Below, piece by piece: positions 1 through 7,810 of a stretch of 34,816 nt of DNA (its first letter is position 1; every line of letters starts with the position of its first letter). The DNA is taken from contig JAIPJL010000022.1 of the NCBI GenBank assembly GCA_021734165.1, positions 1 to 34,816 on the forward strand, read 5' to 3'. A model generated the notes under the pieces. The model had not been told where the DNA came from, ran no database searches, and worked only from the letters and a program-made list of their open reading frames with translations. Made by a program: the position numbers and the translations under genes. Source of the stretch: a bacterium. GTDB lineage: Bacteria; Electryoneota; AABM5-125-24; Hatepunaeales; Hatepunaeaceae.

Positions 1-194
1 AGGGCGATACGGCATATTTCCTCGATAAATATGACGGAGTTTTTGCAGTTGATATAAGCCAGCCGGAAGAACCGGTTTTAATAGCAAAATATAATCTTCC
101 GGCGCCTTCAGGGATAGTTATCAGGGAAGATAATACCGTTTTTGTATCTGATCTGGATTTAGGTCTAATTGTGCTGGAATGGGTAAACAATTAA
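1..194 (+). CDS. C-terminal end of an LVIVD-repeat (beta-propeller) protein, partial
   Basis: An open frame enters from the left edge (first whole codon at 3) and stops with TAA at 192-194. About 63 residues are visible. They contain phrases such as DGVFAVDISQPEEP and DLDLGLIVLEW, which fit the LVIVD-repeat pattern (a 'G-l-x-v-v-D-i-S-x-P' blade followed by a closing 'D-x-x-x-G-L-x-v-l' blade) found in predicted surface or secreted propeller proteins. No T9SS sorting domain follows, since the protein ends right after the last blade. The start, signal peptide and full architecture lie outside the window. The repeat family is fairly clear; the function is unknown. Confidence 0.6.
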   Translation, partial: GDTAYFLDKYDGVFAVDISQPEEPVLIAKYNLPAPSGIVIREDNTVFVSDLDLGLIVLEWVNN

Positions 195-253
195 AACATA
201 AAACTAATCCGTTAGGATTTTCAAATGTTCGTCATACTGAGTAATGGAGCTTA

Positions 254-291
254 CTTAGTATATACAAGCACATGTTAGCATGTGTACTAAG
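254..291. other. Interrupted inverted repeat between the LVIVD gene and the C25 protease gene
   Basis: Outer arms CTTAGTA (254-260) and TACTAAG (285-291) are perfect complements. They enclose a second perfect pair, CACATG (269-274) and CATGTG (279-284), around a TTAG loop. Eight unpaired bases (261-268) bulge on the left side. No T-run follows, so it is not a standard intrinsic terminator. It could mark the end of the upstream transcript or be a small dispersed palindromic element. Confidence 0.45.
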
Positions 292-320
292 AGTTTAAAG
301 CAATACATCAGGGAGTTATC

Positions 321-3300
321 ATGAAAGTGAAAATAAATAGCATAGTAATAATTATGATTGCAGTTTCAATATTGCTATCAGGACAACTTTATGCTGCATT
401 GAATGTCTGGCATCCTTTGCAGCCGGAATTGTCTCCAGCTCAACCTGATATAGAGATACTTGAAGAAAGCTCTGATCACCTGATCGTCAGGATGAATATC
501 TCTGGAATCTATATTGACCAGATTACAGAGGATAAAGAAGTATATCAAAAGTTGCATTTTAGCTCTATTGGTGACGTGAGCAAATCAATAGAGGGCGAAC
601 CTCTTTTACCAATGTTAACGAAGACAATCAGCATTCCCGAGAATAAAAATGCAAGTGTAAAGATTATTAGTGTAGATTGGCAGTACTTTGGTGATTTTAA
701 TCTGTTTCCGCGTCAATTGCCTCGTAGAGATGATGGATCTCTACCTGGAGCATTCATAAAATCGGAAGACGCCTATTCGTTGAAATCAATGATACCTGAT
801 GAAAATGTGGGTATTGGAAGAATTAAGGGGTGGGGAGGAGTAGCTGTAGCTCCTTTGACAATAACACCATTGCGTTATATTCCTTCAACACAAAGGCTCG
901 AAATAGCTTCATCAATCACAGTCAGAATTGACTTTACTCCCGGCAATCCTCATAATATTGTCAAACCTAGTCGTTCAAGCGCCAGGATGAATAAGCTTCA
1001 TCAGTTGAGTATTCTCAATCCACCGGCATTAGTTGATTTACCTCTTGATTCGGATGAAAATGAACCGATTCGCATGTTGGTTATTGTCAGAGAGGAAGCT
1101 TTAGAAACTGCTCAACCTTTAATCGACTTTCACCATGAACGCGGATTGCGTACTGAGGTGTGGATTGGGGATGACATCGAGGATGAGTATGAGATTAAAG
1201 ATCGTGTGATTGAGATGTATCAGGAAGGATTAGAATATCTGTTTCTCATAGGAGATGCTTATACGCGTAATGATGATTCCGTACCTATACATTTTTGGGA
1301 TCCGGAAGATCCAGGATGGCAGGATGAAGACGACACAAGAAGTCATAGCGATAACTGGTATATTTGCCTCGATGAACCTGATGGTGACGGTTTTGAAGAC
1401 CACCTGCCTGACCTTTCAGTTGGACGATTAGTTTATGACAGAGATAGCATCAACGAGTTAGAAGTCCAGGTAAACAAGATAATGAGCTATTTAAATTGGG
1501 GTTGGGAACAAAATAATGATGGTGATTGGTTGTCAAGAGCCATTCTTGTCGCTCACAGGGAACTTGACAATCGTGAGGGTGGTCGTCATTTTATAATGGC
1601 TAAACAAGCAATTGCTGCATATAATTATTCACAACCTCACCCTGAGTTTATAACGTTCTATGGAACTGATAATAATGCGACGAATGAAGCAATAATTGAA
1701 ACAATTAATGGTGAAGGGTGCATACTCTTTAACTTCCGTGGTCATGGGGATAATAATGCTTGGTCTCCCTGGAACGCTCGGGGGCAAAGGTGGGATATTG
1801 ATGAAGTTAACCAGTTAGAGAACGCTAATTCACCTTTTATTCTTATTTCAAGCGCTTGCTGGACGGGAAATATTGCAACTCATAATGGTGAATGCCTGAT
1901 GGAGAGCTTTCAGAAGCAAGATGCTGGTGGATCAATGGCTGCGCATGGTTGTATCATCTCGACATATACAAGAGGAAATGGTTATTTTGATTCAACATTG
2001 TTTAAAGGTTGGTTTGACGAGGGTCTCAACGATATAGGCTACGCAGAAATTTGGGCGATGTCCGAGATGGTCAATCACTGGGCGGATGACTGGTATGCAG
2101 TTATTGGACGTATGAACATGCGAGCTTATGCCTGGCAAGGTGATCCTGCGCTTGAAATAAGACTGACACAACCTCAGGATATGGAAATTAATATTCCGGA
2201 ATGGTTTAATCTCGGCATTGAACGCATTAGCGCGGGTATTAACCTTAATAATGAGCCACTTGAGGATGCCAAAATATGTATCCGTGGGAACGATGATGAA
2301 ATATACGTGGTAGGCACGAGCGACGCCAACGGTAGATTAACGCTCGTATTTGAAACTCCAATCGAAGAAGCAATGCTACTGTCATGGACTGCTTATCATC
2401 GTCTTGGACTGCCAGCGAGTGGTGTTATTACAGTTCTGGATAGCGCCGGTTCAATTGAAGGTACTGTAACTTCTCTGGCAAATGAAGAGCCAATAGAAGG
2501 CGCGTTGGTAAGAATAGCAGCCTTTGATCTTGAAAGACTGACCGATGATGAAGGTAACTACAACTTCTGGAACATTCCGGCAACAGAGCATGTTATAGAA
2601 GTGAGTGCAATGGGTTATATAAGTGAAACCACTGAGGTTCTGGTAATTGAAGACAGTACACATAGCGTTAATTTTGAGCTTCGTAATAGTGTCTTTTCTG
2701 CCGATTCACTCGAAATTACACAACACCTTGAAGAAAACGAATCTCAGCGACGCCACTTTATATTTACCAACAGCGGTACCGGTGAGCTTATATGGTCTGC
2801 TGTGCTGGAATACATACAGAAATACGAGGAATTTGAAGTTATTAATGACTTCCATTTCGCTGAAGCGACCAATGATAACAAGATAAACGGCGCTGAATAT
2901 ATTAATGGAAAGTTTTATATCACTGGCAGCCATGATAATGCGGATCCGAATTATATTTATGTAATAGATGATAATTCCGGTGAGATGATCCATAGATACA
3001 ATCAACCCGATGGTTGTGGCGGCTCAGGTATTCAGGATCTTGCCTTTGATGGTGAGAATTTATACGGCGGATGCGGTAGTTATATTTATGTTATTAATCT
3101 TGAAGGTGAACTTGTCAGGAGCTTTGAAGGTACGTACAATCCTAACAGCGCATTGACGTTTGATGAAGATTATAATCTATGGGTGGGAAGCAACAATCAG
3201 GCATTATATAAGATAGATACAGATGGTAGTGTTCTTGATACTATCCCAAATGAACTGCCTGTCAAAGCGCTAGCCTGGTATCCAAATGCTGATGAAGGTT

Positions 3301-4019
3301 ATAAGCTGCTGATGTTTGTAAGTGATGCAACAGAAAATCAGGTTTTATTATACCGGGCAAATCCCGAGACACATGATGTTCGCTTTCTAACTAACCTGAC
3401 AACCGTTGACGAAAACCTGATCACAAGTAACGGTCTGACAGTATCCATGAGTTATAATCCACTTGGCTGGACGCTTTTGGGGACAGTTATTGATGGAGAA
3501 GAGAGAATTGTCCGAGCGTGGCATCTTAGCGATAACAATGACTGGCTTAGATTTAATCCTGATTCTGGTAGAGTTGAGCCAGACGAAGATGACATGATAA
3601 CATTTATATTTACCGCTCCTGATAACAGCGATGGGATGAGTTTTCGTTCCACGTTTCGGATTGAGACCAACTCATTAGACCAAACGATTGAATTACCGAT
3701 TTTACTTGAAGTAGGATTTAACAGCATTCCCGATGAAAGGGAAAAACATAATCCAGTTGCGTTTACTTTAGGTAAAGCCTATCCTAATCCGTTTAACGCC
3801 AAGACAGTTATTCCCGTTGAGCTTCCGGTAGCAGGCAGGCTTGAAGCATACATATATGACATCTCAGGCAGGCGTATTCTGGAATTAGCATCCGGTAAAT
3901 ATTTCGCAGGCAGACATGAGTTTGTCTTCACCGCTGAAGATCTCGCAAGCGGTGTGTATTTGCTGCGAGTTGATTTTAACGGTAGTCATGCTGTTCAGAA
4001 GGTGGTTTTGCTCAGGTAA
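321..4019 (+). CDS. Secreted gingipain-like cysteine protease (peptidase family C25) with T9SS sorting domain
   Basis: A 1232-residue secreted protease. Residues 1-26 form a signal peptide. The region to about 230 resembles the C25 propeptide, and about 250-620 is the caspase-like catalytic domain. The expected dyad is visible: His475 in FRGHGDNN and Cys513 in SSACWTGN, spaced much as in gingipain R. A carboxypeptidase-regulatory-like beta-sandwich follows (about 710-785), then a propeller-like segment (about 850-1090) and a T9SS type A sorting domain (about 1150-1232, beginning AYPNPFN and ending QKVVLLR). A GGGAG site at 311-315, five bases upstream, supports the ATG at 321. The protein is probably exported by Sec, carried across the outer membrane by T9SS and anchored or released at the surface, where it would digest external protein. 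Cleavage specificity cannot be read from the sequence. The family assignment is strong. Confidence 0.88.
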   Translation: MKVKINSIVIIMIAVSILLSGQLYAALNVWHPLQPELSPAQPDIEILEESSDHLIVRMNISGIYIDQITEDKEVYQKLHFSSIGDVSKSIEGEPLLPMLTKTISIPENKNASVKIISVDWQYFGDFNLFPRQLPRRDDGSLPGAFIKSEDAYSLKSMIPDENVGIGRIKGWGGVAVAPLTITPLRYIPSTQRLEIASSITVRIDFTPGNPHNIVKPSRSSARMNKLHQLSILNPPALVDLPLDSDENEPIRMLVIVREEALETAQPLIDFHHERGLRTEVWIGDDIEDEYEIKDRVIEMYQEGLEYLFLIGDAYTRNDDSVPIHFWDPEDPGWQDEDDTRSHSDNWYICLDEPDGDGFEDHLPDLSVGRLVYDRDSINELEVQVNKIMSYLNWGWEQNNDGDWLSRAILVAHRELDNREGGRHFIMAKQAIAAYNYSQPHPEFITFYGTDNNATNEAIIETINGEGCILFNFRGHGDNNAWSPWNARGQRWDIDEVNQLENANSPFILISSACWTGNIATHNGECLMESFQKQDAGGSMAAHGCIISTYTRGNGYFDSTLFKGWFDEGLNDIGYAEIWAMSEMVNHWADDWYAVIGRMNMRAYAWQGDPALEIRLTQPQDMEINIPEWFNLGIERISAGINLNNEPLEDAKICIRGNDDEIYVVGTSDANGRLTLVFETPIEEAMLLSWTAYHRLGLPASGVITVLDSAGSIEGTVTSLANEEPIEGALVRIAAFDLERLTDDEGNYNFWNIPATEHVIEVSAMGYISETTEVLVIEDSTHSVNFELRNSVFSADSLEITQHLEENESQRRHFIFTNSGTGELIWSAVLEYIQKYEEFEVINDFHFAEATNDNKINGAEYINGKFYITGSHDNADPNYIYVIDDNSGEMIHRYNQPDGCGGSGIQDLAFDGENLYGGCGSYIYVINLEGELVRSFEGTYNPNSALTFDEDYNLWVGSNNQALYKIDTDGSVLDTIPNELPVKALAWYPNADEGYKLLMFVSDATENQVLLYRANPETHDVRFLTNLTTVDENLITSNGLTVSMSYNPLGWTLLGTVIDGEERIVRAWHLSDNNDWLRFNPDSGRVEPDEDDMITFIFTAPDNSDGMSFRSTFRIETNSLDQTIELPILLEVGFNSIPDEREKHNPVAFTLGKAYPNPFNAKTVIPVELPVAGRLEAYIYDISGRRILELASGKYFAGRHEFVFTAEDLASGVYLLRVDFNGSHAVQKVVLLR

Positions 4020-4038
4020 AAATCGACTACCTTTTTTT
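3981..4038 (+). terminator. Intrinsic terminator after the C25 protease gene
   Basis: GGTAGTC (3981-3987), inside the end of the gene, is a perfect complement of GACTACC (4025-4031), which is followed directly by seven T (4032-4038). A shorter alternative stem, AGGTA (4014-4018) with TACCT (4028-4032), would use the same T-run and overlaps the stop codon. Either fold gives a rho-independent terminator shape, though both stems are modest. Confidence 0.5.
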
Positions 4039-4094
4039 ATAAAATTCAAGAACATTTTAACATCAATCATTTTGAGTTAACAACCATTTTGAAT

Positions 4095-4098
4095 GGAG
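4095..4098 (+). promoter_or_regulatory. Ribosome binding site that fixes the start at 4104
   Basis: GGAG lies five bases before the ATG at 4104. The earlier in-frame TTG at 4089 lies upstream of this site and would add only five non-signal residues, so the ATG is preferred. Confidence 0.6.
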
Positions 4099-4103
4099 TA
4101 GTA

Positions 4104-5138
4104 ATGAAAACAGTTTTCACAATCACATTGACTTTGTTTCTTTTAACGAGTTTAACTGCATACGCTGATAATGATCGAATTCTTCGCACAACGGATCAAC
4201 AAATTAATAATCCTGGAATTTTCTCCGCTGATGAAGATTCGCTGATCGGATATTGTCATGCCGATCAGCAGCTTTATTTCTGGTTAGATCCCAGTGAATA
4301 TGGTGATAAATATTACAACGTTCGATTTACTTCGCCATTTCCAGACTATAAGTTACTTGAAGTACATATTCCACTCTCTGATATGAAGGATGAAGACGGT
4401 GTTTCGTATGGTGGTCCTATTGGCGAACCGGGCATGCGTTTAATATTCTGGTGGAGCGGTGAATGGGCAGATTTATCTGGTTACCCTGTAGAATTAATTG
4501 ATTCAATAGATATATTAAATGAGGATCTTTCGTTTGGTCTTGATGATGAGAATCATGAGATCATATTAAATGTGATTGACATTAGTAATCTTAATATCTC
4601 AGCACAGCAGCAGGAAGAGCCTCTTGATTTTCACGTTGGCGTTGAAGTCATCCAGAATGAGGAAAACGAACAGGTTGATACACTTGCAATTTGGTCAGAT
4701 TTTGTTAATGGTGAAGATCGTAGTAAGTGGTGGGATAGCGCAAATAATCAATGGAAGACAACGCATGATATAAGCGCTAATGGTTTGCACCGCTATTTTA
4801 ATTATGCTATCTGGGTTTTAGTAACAAACGAATGGAACAGTACACCAATAATTCTTGAACCTGATGGAACCGTAAGGTCGATTTTGATCGATCCTGCCTT
4901 TCCAAATCCATTCAATCATCAGGTTAACGTTAATTTCTCTGTGAAACCAGGACTGCCTTATACTGCGATTTTATTTGATAATCAAGGACGTGAGTTACAA
5001 TTAATCGACAAAGGTATTGGTGGTGTAGGTGAGCGCAATCTTATGATTACCGGAAACGGACTTGCGGCTGGAACATACTACCTCCGAGTTTTTGCTGGTA
5101 ATAATAGTGTATCCCAAAGGTTGATTTATCTGAAGTAG
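4104..5138 (+). CDS. Secreted protein of unknown function with T9SS sorting domain
   Basis: 344 residues from the ATG at 4104, beginning with a clear signal peptide (MKTVFTITLTLF..., cleavage near YADND). The middle (about 25-255) matches no family I recognise. It is rich in acidic and aromatic residues with beta-strand-like spacing, suggesting a lectin- or sandwich-like fold. From about 263 to the end is a T9SS type A sorting domain: an AFPNPFN opening, then an LFDNQGRELQ strand, GTYYLRV and a basic-hydrophobic end (RLIYLK). It follows the C25 protease by 84 bp and may be a co-secreted surface component. The short MKTVF leader is shared with the T9SS protein at 26491. The export route is well supported; the function is not. 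Confidence 0.75.
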   Translation: MKTVFTITLTLFLLTSLTAYADNDRILRTTDQQINNPGIFSADEDSLIGYCHADQQLYFWLDPSEYGDKYYNVRFTSPFPDYKLLEVHIPLSDMKDEDGVSYGGPIGEPGMRLIFWWSGEWADLSGYPVELIDSIDILNEDLSFGLDDENHEIILNVIDISNLNISAQQQEEPLDFHVGVEVIQNEENEQVDTLAIWSDFVNGEDRSKWWDSANNQWKTTHDISANGLHRYFNYAIWVLVTNEWNSTPIILEPDGTVRSILIDPAFPNPFNHQVNVNFSVKPGLPYTAILFDNQGRELQLIDKGIGGVGERNLMITGNGLAAGTYYLRVFAGNNSVSQRLIYLK

Positions 5139-5168
5139 TAATGTGAACTTTTGAATATAATTAGTGGC

Positions 5169-5192
5169 GTCATCTCACCCTTGTGAAATGAC
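5169..5192. repeat. Stem-loop downstream of the T9SS cargo gene
   Basis: GTCATCTCAC (5169-5178) pairs with GTGAAATGAC (5183-5192) around a CCTT loop, giving ten positions with one C-A mismatch. There is no T-run, so it fits a small palindromic element better than a terminator. Confidence 0.4.
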
Positions 5193-5249
5193 ACATAAGT
5201 CATTGCTTTTCCGTTAAGCGATGAAACGTGATAGCGCTATAGACAACCC

Positions 5250-5284
5250 GTGATTGTCGGGTTTGTCTCAAACCCGACAATCAC
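5250..5284. repeat. Long perfect palindrome, copy 1 of a related pair
   Basis: A 16-bp perfect stem (5250-5265 with 5269-5284) closes on a three-base TCT loop. The inner arms GTCGGGTTTG and CAAACCCGAC closely match the palindrome at 26431-26454 (arms GTCGGGCTTG and CAAGCCCGAC). The two copies differ by a compensated T-A to C-G pair and by the loop. This suggests a dispersed palindromic repeat that may also slow or stop transcription. Confidence 0.6.
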
Positions 5285-5308
5285 ATTAAATCATGAATTA
5301 ATAACTTC

Positions 5309-5345
5309 CACGACAGGTAAATATTATATTACCTGTCGTGTTTAC
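5309..5345 (+). terminator. Candidate intrinsic terminator before the cpgS-like gene
   Basis: A 12-bp perfect stem, CACGACAGGTAA (5309-5320) with TTACCTGTCGTG (5329-5340), has an eight-base loop and is followed by TTTACTTTT. It most likely ends transcription from the T9SS cargo gene. The arms are symmetric, so a role as an operator cannot be excluded. Confidence 0.5.
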
Positions 5346-5389
5346 TTTTGAGCATAATTAGAAGTTTATCAAATTTTGTGAATTAACGG

Positions 5390-5418
5390 TTGATAGACAG
5401 AGTCTTATGTGCTATATT
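5390..5418 (+). promoter_or_regulatory. Candidate promoter for the cpgS-carbamate kinase-suc-kor cluster
   Basis: TTGATA (5390-5395) and TATATT (5413-5418) are separated by exactly 17 bases, a good match to the sigma70 pattern, and lie about 60 bp before the first gene. FCB bacteria often use a different promoter consensus, so this could be chance in AT-rich DNA. Confidence 0.35.
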
Positions 5419-5480
5419 TTAATCTTACATTTTAATTCCTGCTTAAAATAGCATCAAAACCTGACATAGGACATAAATAG

Positions 5481-6794
5481 ATGGAACAAAAACGAATAGT
5501 GATTATGGGCGCTGCCGGGCGCGATTTTCACAACTTTAATACAGTTTATCGCGGGCGTACTGACGTCAAAGTGGTTGCTTTCACAGCGGCTCAGATTCCG
5601 GACATTGATGATCGACGCTATCCTGCTGAACTTGCTGGCGCTGAATACCCGAATGGAATTCCGATTGTACCAGAGGAAGACCTATTTACGCTAATAACAA
5701 GAGAGAACATACACGAAGTCGTTTTTTCGTATAGCGATATTCCTTATCAGCATTTAATGAATAAATCGGCGCTTGCAATGTCTGCCGGTGCAGATTTCAA
5801 GCTGCTTGGTCCTCGTGAAACCATGCTGAAATCATCCAAACCTGTTATTGCGATTACTGCGGTTCGCACTGGGTGTGGTAAAAGCCAGACTACTCGACGC
5901 GTGGCGGAGCTTCTCACGGATGCCGGTAAAAAGGTTGTCGCTATTCGTCATCCCATGCCTTACGGCAATCTCGTGGAACAGAAAGTTCAGCGTTTTGCTT
6001 CACTTAGTGACCTGAAAAAACATAATTGCACAATTGAGGAAATGGAAGAATACGAACCTCATATCGTGCGTGGTAATGTAGTTTATGCAGGTGTTGACTA
6101 TGAAGCAATATTAAGAGAGGCTGAAAAAGAAGCTGATATTATTCTCTGGGATGGCGGTAATAATGATCTATCGTTCTACCTACCTGATTACCAGATAACC
6201 GTAGTGGATCCGTTACGTCCGGGTCATGAGTTGGCATACTATCCTGGTGAACTTAACCTAAGATTGGCAAATGCTGTTGTAATCAATAAAATTGTCAGCG
6301 CCAATCCTGAAGATGTTGAAGAAGTACGCGATAATATTCGCTTTTTGAATCCGAAAGCAATTGTTATTGATGCAGCTTCTCCTGTAATTGTTGATAAACC
6401 GGAAATGTTAAGAGATGCTCGTGTTCTTGTTGTTGAAGACGGTCCAACTGTAACACACGGTGAAATGACGTTTGGAGCTGGTGTGGTTGCGGCTGAGAAA
6501 TTTGGCGCTGCTGAGCTTGTGGATCCGCGTCCATTTACAGTTGGTAAGATTTCAGAAACATTTCGGATATATCCTAACATCGGCAGTATCCTTCCTGCGA
6601 TGGGATACGGAGATGAGCAACTTGCCGATCTTGAGAAAACAATTAATGCTTCTGATGCTGATGTGGTTGTAATTGGTACTCCTATTGATCTGAGACGCAT
6701 CATAGAAATTAACAAACCGACCGTGAGGGTCACTTATGATCTCCAGGAAATCGGTAGACCTACTATTGCCGATGTTCTCGGCTCATTTCTCTAA
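5481..6794 (+). CDS. cpgS: Cyclic 2,3-diphosphoglycerate synthetase family protein (P-loop nucleotide-binding)
   Basis: 437 residues, close to the roughly 460 of the archaeal enzyme. The N-terminal part (1-120) begins with a nucleotide-binding-like strand and turn, IVIMGAAGRDFHNF. A P-loop follows at 127-135 (AVRTGCGKS, Lys134), then a conserved-looking DGGNND acidic turn at 224-229. The archaeal family founder closes 2,3-bisphosphoglycerate into the cyclic compound with ATP, a thermoprotectant in hyperthermophilic methanogens. No companion 2-phosphoglycerate kinase is seen here, so the bacterial protein may act on another acid or have a regulatory NTPase role. It heads the cluster and ends 21 bp before the carbamate kinase gene. 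Family membership is recalled from sequence character and is fairly secure; the substrate is not. Confidence 0.7.
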   Translation: MEQKRIVIMGAAGRDFHNFNTVYRGRTDVKVVAFTAAQIPDIDDRRYPAELAGAEYPNGIPIVPEEDLFTLITRENIHEVVFSYSDIPYQHLMNKSALAMSAGADFKLLGPRETMLKSSKPVIAITAVRTGCGKSQTTRRVAELLTDAGKKVVAIRHPMPYGNLVEQKVQRFASLSDLKKHNCTIEEMEEYEPHIVRGNVVYAGVDYEAILREAEKEADIILWDGGNNDLSFYLPDYQITVVDPLRPGHELAYYPGELNLRLANAVVINKIVSANPEDVEEVRDNIRFLNPKAIVIDAASPVIVDKPEMLRDARVLVVEDGPTVTHGEMTFGAGVVAAEKFGAAELVDPRPFTVGKISETFRIYPNIGSILPAMGYGDEQLADLEKTINASDADVVVIGTPIDLRRIIEINKPTVRVTYDLQEIGRPTIADVLGSFL

Positions 6795-6800
6795 GCTATA

Positions 6801-6805
6801 GGGAG
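6801..6805 (+). promoter_or_regulatory. Ribosome binding site supporting a TTG start (carbamate kinase)
   Basis: GGGAG lies ten bases before the TTG at 6816. No in-frame ATG occurs between the previous stop and the conserved GGN motif, so TTG is the likely start. Confidence 0.55.
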
Positions 6806-6815
6806 ACAATTAACC

Positions 6816-7775
6816 TTGTCATCTCTTAGCGCACGAAGAGCTGTCGTAGCCTTCGGTGGCAATGCAATCTCACCGCCTGAAAAGGTTGAGAGTGTTGCCA
6901 GAGAATTTGAATATACTTATCGAAGCCTCGGTGGTATAGTTGAATTGCTTAAGCGGGGATATAACCTTGCTATAACGCACGGCAACGGACCTCAGGTTGG
7001 TATAGCTCTCCGTCGAACTGAATTAGCATCATCTGAGCTACCAACAGTTCCATTGGAGTTGTTGGTAGCAGATACACAGGGCGCAATCGGCTATATGATT
7101 GAACAGTCCCTCCAAAACCGTATTATGTGGGAAGGTCTCAACAGACGAGTTGTGACATTAATTTCACAAGTACTCGTTGATGAGCATGATCCTGCATTTT
7201 CAGATCCAACCAAATACATCGGTCGTATCTATTCGCGTGAAGACGCTGAAAAGTATATGAATGACGAAGGGTGGACTATGAAACCCTTCGATACTAAAAA
7301 GGAAAAGTGGCGCAGGGTTGTAGGTTCACCCAAACCGCTGGGAATTGTTAATCGAACCGCTATGAGAGAGCTTGTTCAATCAGGAGTAATAGTTATCGCC
7401 GGTGGTGGCGGTGGAATTCCGGTTTATAGAGATCCCGAAAAAGGCTTAAAAGGCGTAGATGCTGTTATCGATAAAGATCTTGTTGCAGCCATACTTGCTC
7501 ATGAGATAGAAGCGGAAGAGCTTATCATTTTGACGAATATAGATGCTGTCCGGATCAACTATGGTGAAGCTGATGAGCAGGTTTTGCGTAAGATTCGCAT
7601 ACATGAAGCGCGGGAATACATGAAACAGGGTCAATTTCCACCTGGCAGTATGGGTCCAAAGGTTGAAGCTGCCGTAAGATTCGTTGAGCAGGGTGGAGAA
7701 CGATCAATAATTTGCGCAGTAGAGCAGGTCGATGCTGCTATCCGCGGTGATGCGGGTACCGAATTTGTTCCATAA
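6816..7775 (+). CDS. arcC: Carbamate kinase
   Basis: 319 residues, the usual family length. The enzyme interconverts carbamoyl phosphate + ADP with carbamate + ATP in the cytoplasm, usually as the ATP-yielding last step of arginine, agmatine or purine breakdown. Amino-acid-kinase-fold motifs are visible: AFGGNA (12-17), HGNGPQVG (55-62) and a Gly-rich loop followed by IPV (196-203), then TNIDAV near the C-terminus. The start is TTG with a GGGAG site upstream. No ornithine or putrescine carbamoyltransferase or arginine deiminase is in the window, so the source of carbamoyl phosphate is unknown. The gene sits between the cpgS-like gene and sucCD, with 35 bp to sucC, implying cotranscription with other ATP-forming steps. 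Confidence 0.9.
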   Translation: MSSLSARRAVVAFGGNAISPPEKVESVAREFEYTYRSLGGIVELLKRGYNLAITHGNGPQVGIALRRTELASSELPTVPLELLVADTQGAIGYMIEQSLQNRIMWEGLNRRVVTLISQVLVDEHDPAFSDPTKYIGRIYSREDAEKYMNDEGWTMKPFDTKKEKWRRVVGSPKPLGIVNRTAMRELVQSGVIVIAGGGGGIPVYRDPEKGLKGVDAVIDKDLVAAILAHEIEAEELIILTNIDAVRINYGEADEQVLRKIRIHEAREYMKQGQFPPGSMGPKVEAAVRFVEQGGERSIICAVEQVDAAIRGDAGTEFVP

Positions 7776-7810
7776 CAGAAGTTAATCATAAACACTATTA
7801 AAAGGTTGAT

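Larger units (their letters stand above)
5139..5480. other. 342-bp gene-free region with three stem-loops and a candidate promoter
   Basis: No convincing coding frame is present. The left two thirds hold three separate stem-loops (5169-5192, 5250-5284, 5309-5340). The right third is AT-rich and carries a sigma70-like promoter candidate (5390-5418) before the cpgS-like gene. The stretch separates the secreted-protein genes from the metabolic cluster. Confidence 0.7.

Noticed and set aside
4089-4103. TTG start at 4089 for the second T9SS protein
   Set aside because: The ribosome site GGAG (4095-4098) is downstream of it and well placed for ATG 4104, which begins the signal peptide.
6239-6733. 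164-codon open frame on the minus strand inside the cpgS-like gene
   Set aside because: It overlaps conserved coding sequence on the other strand and has no recognisable domain or ribosome site.
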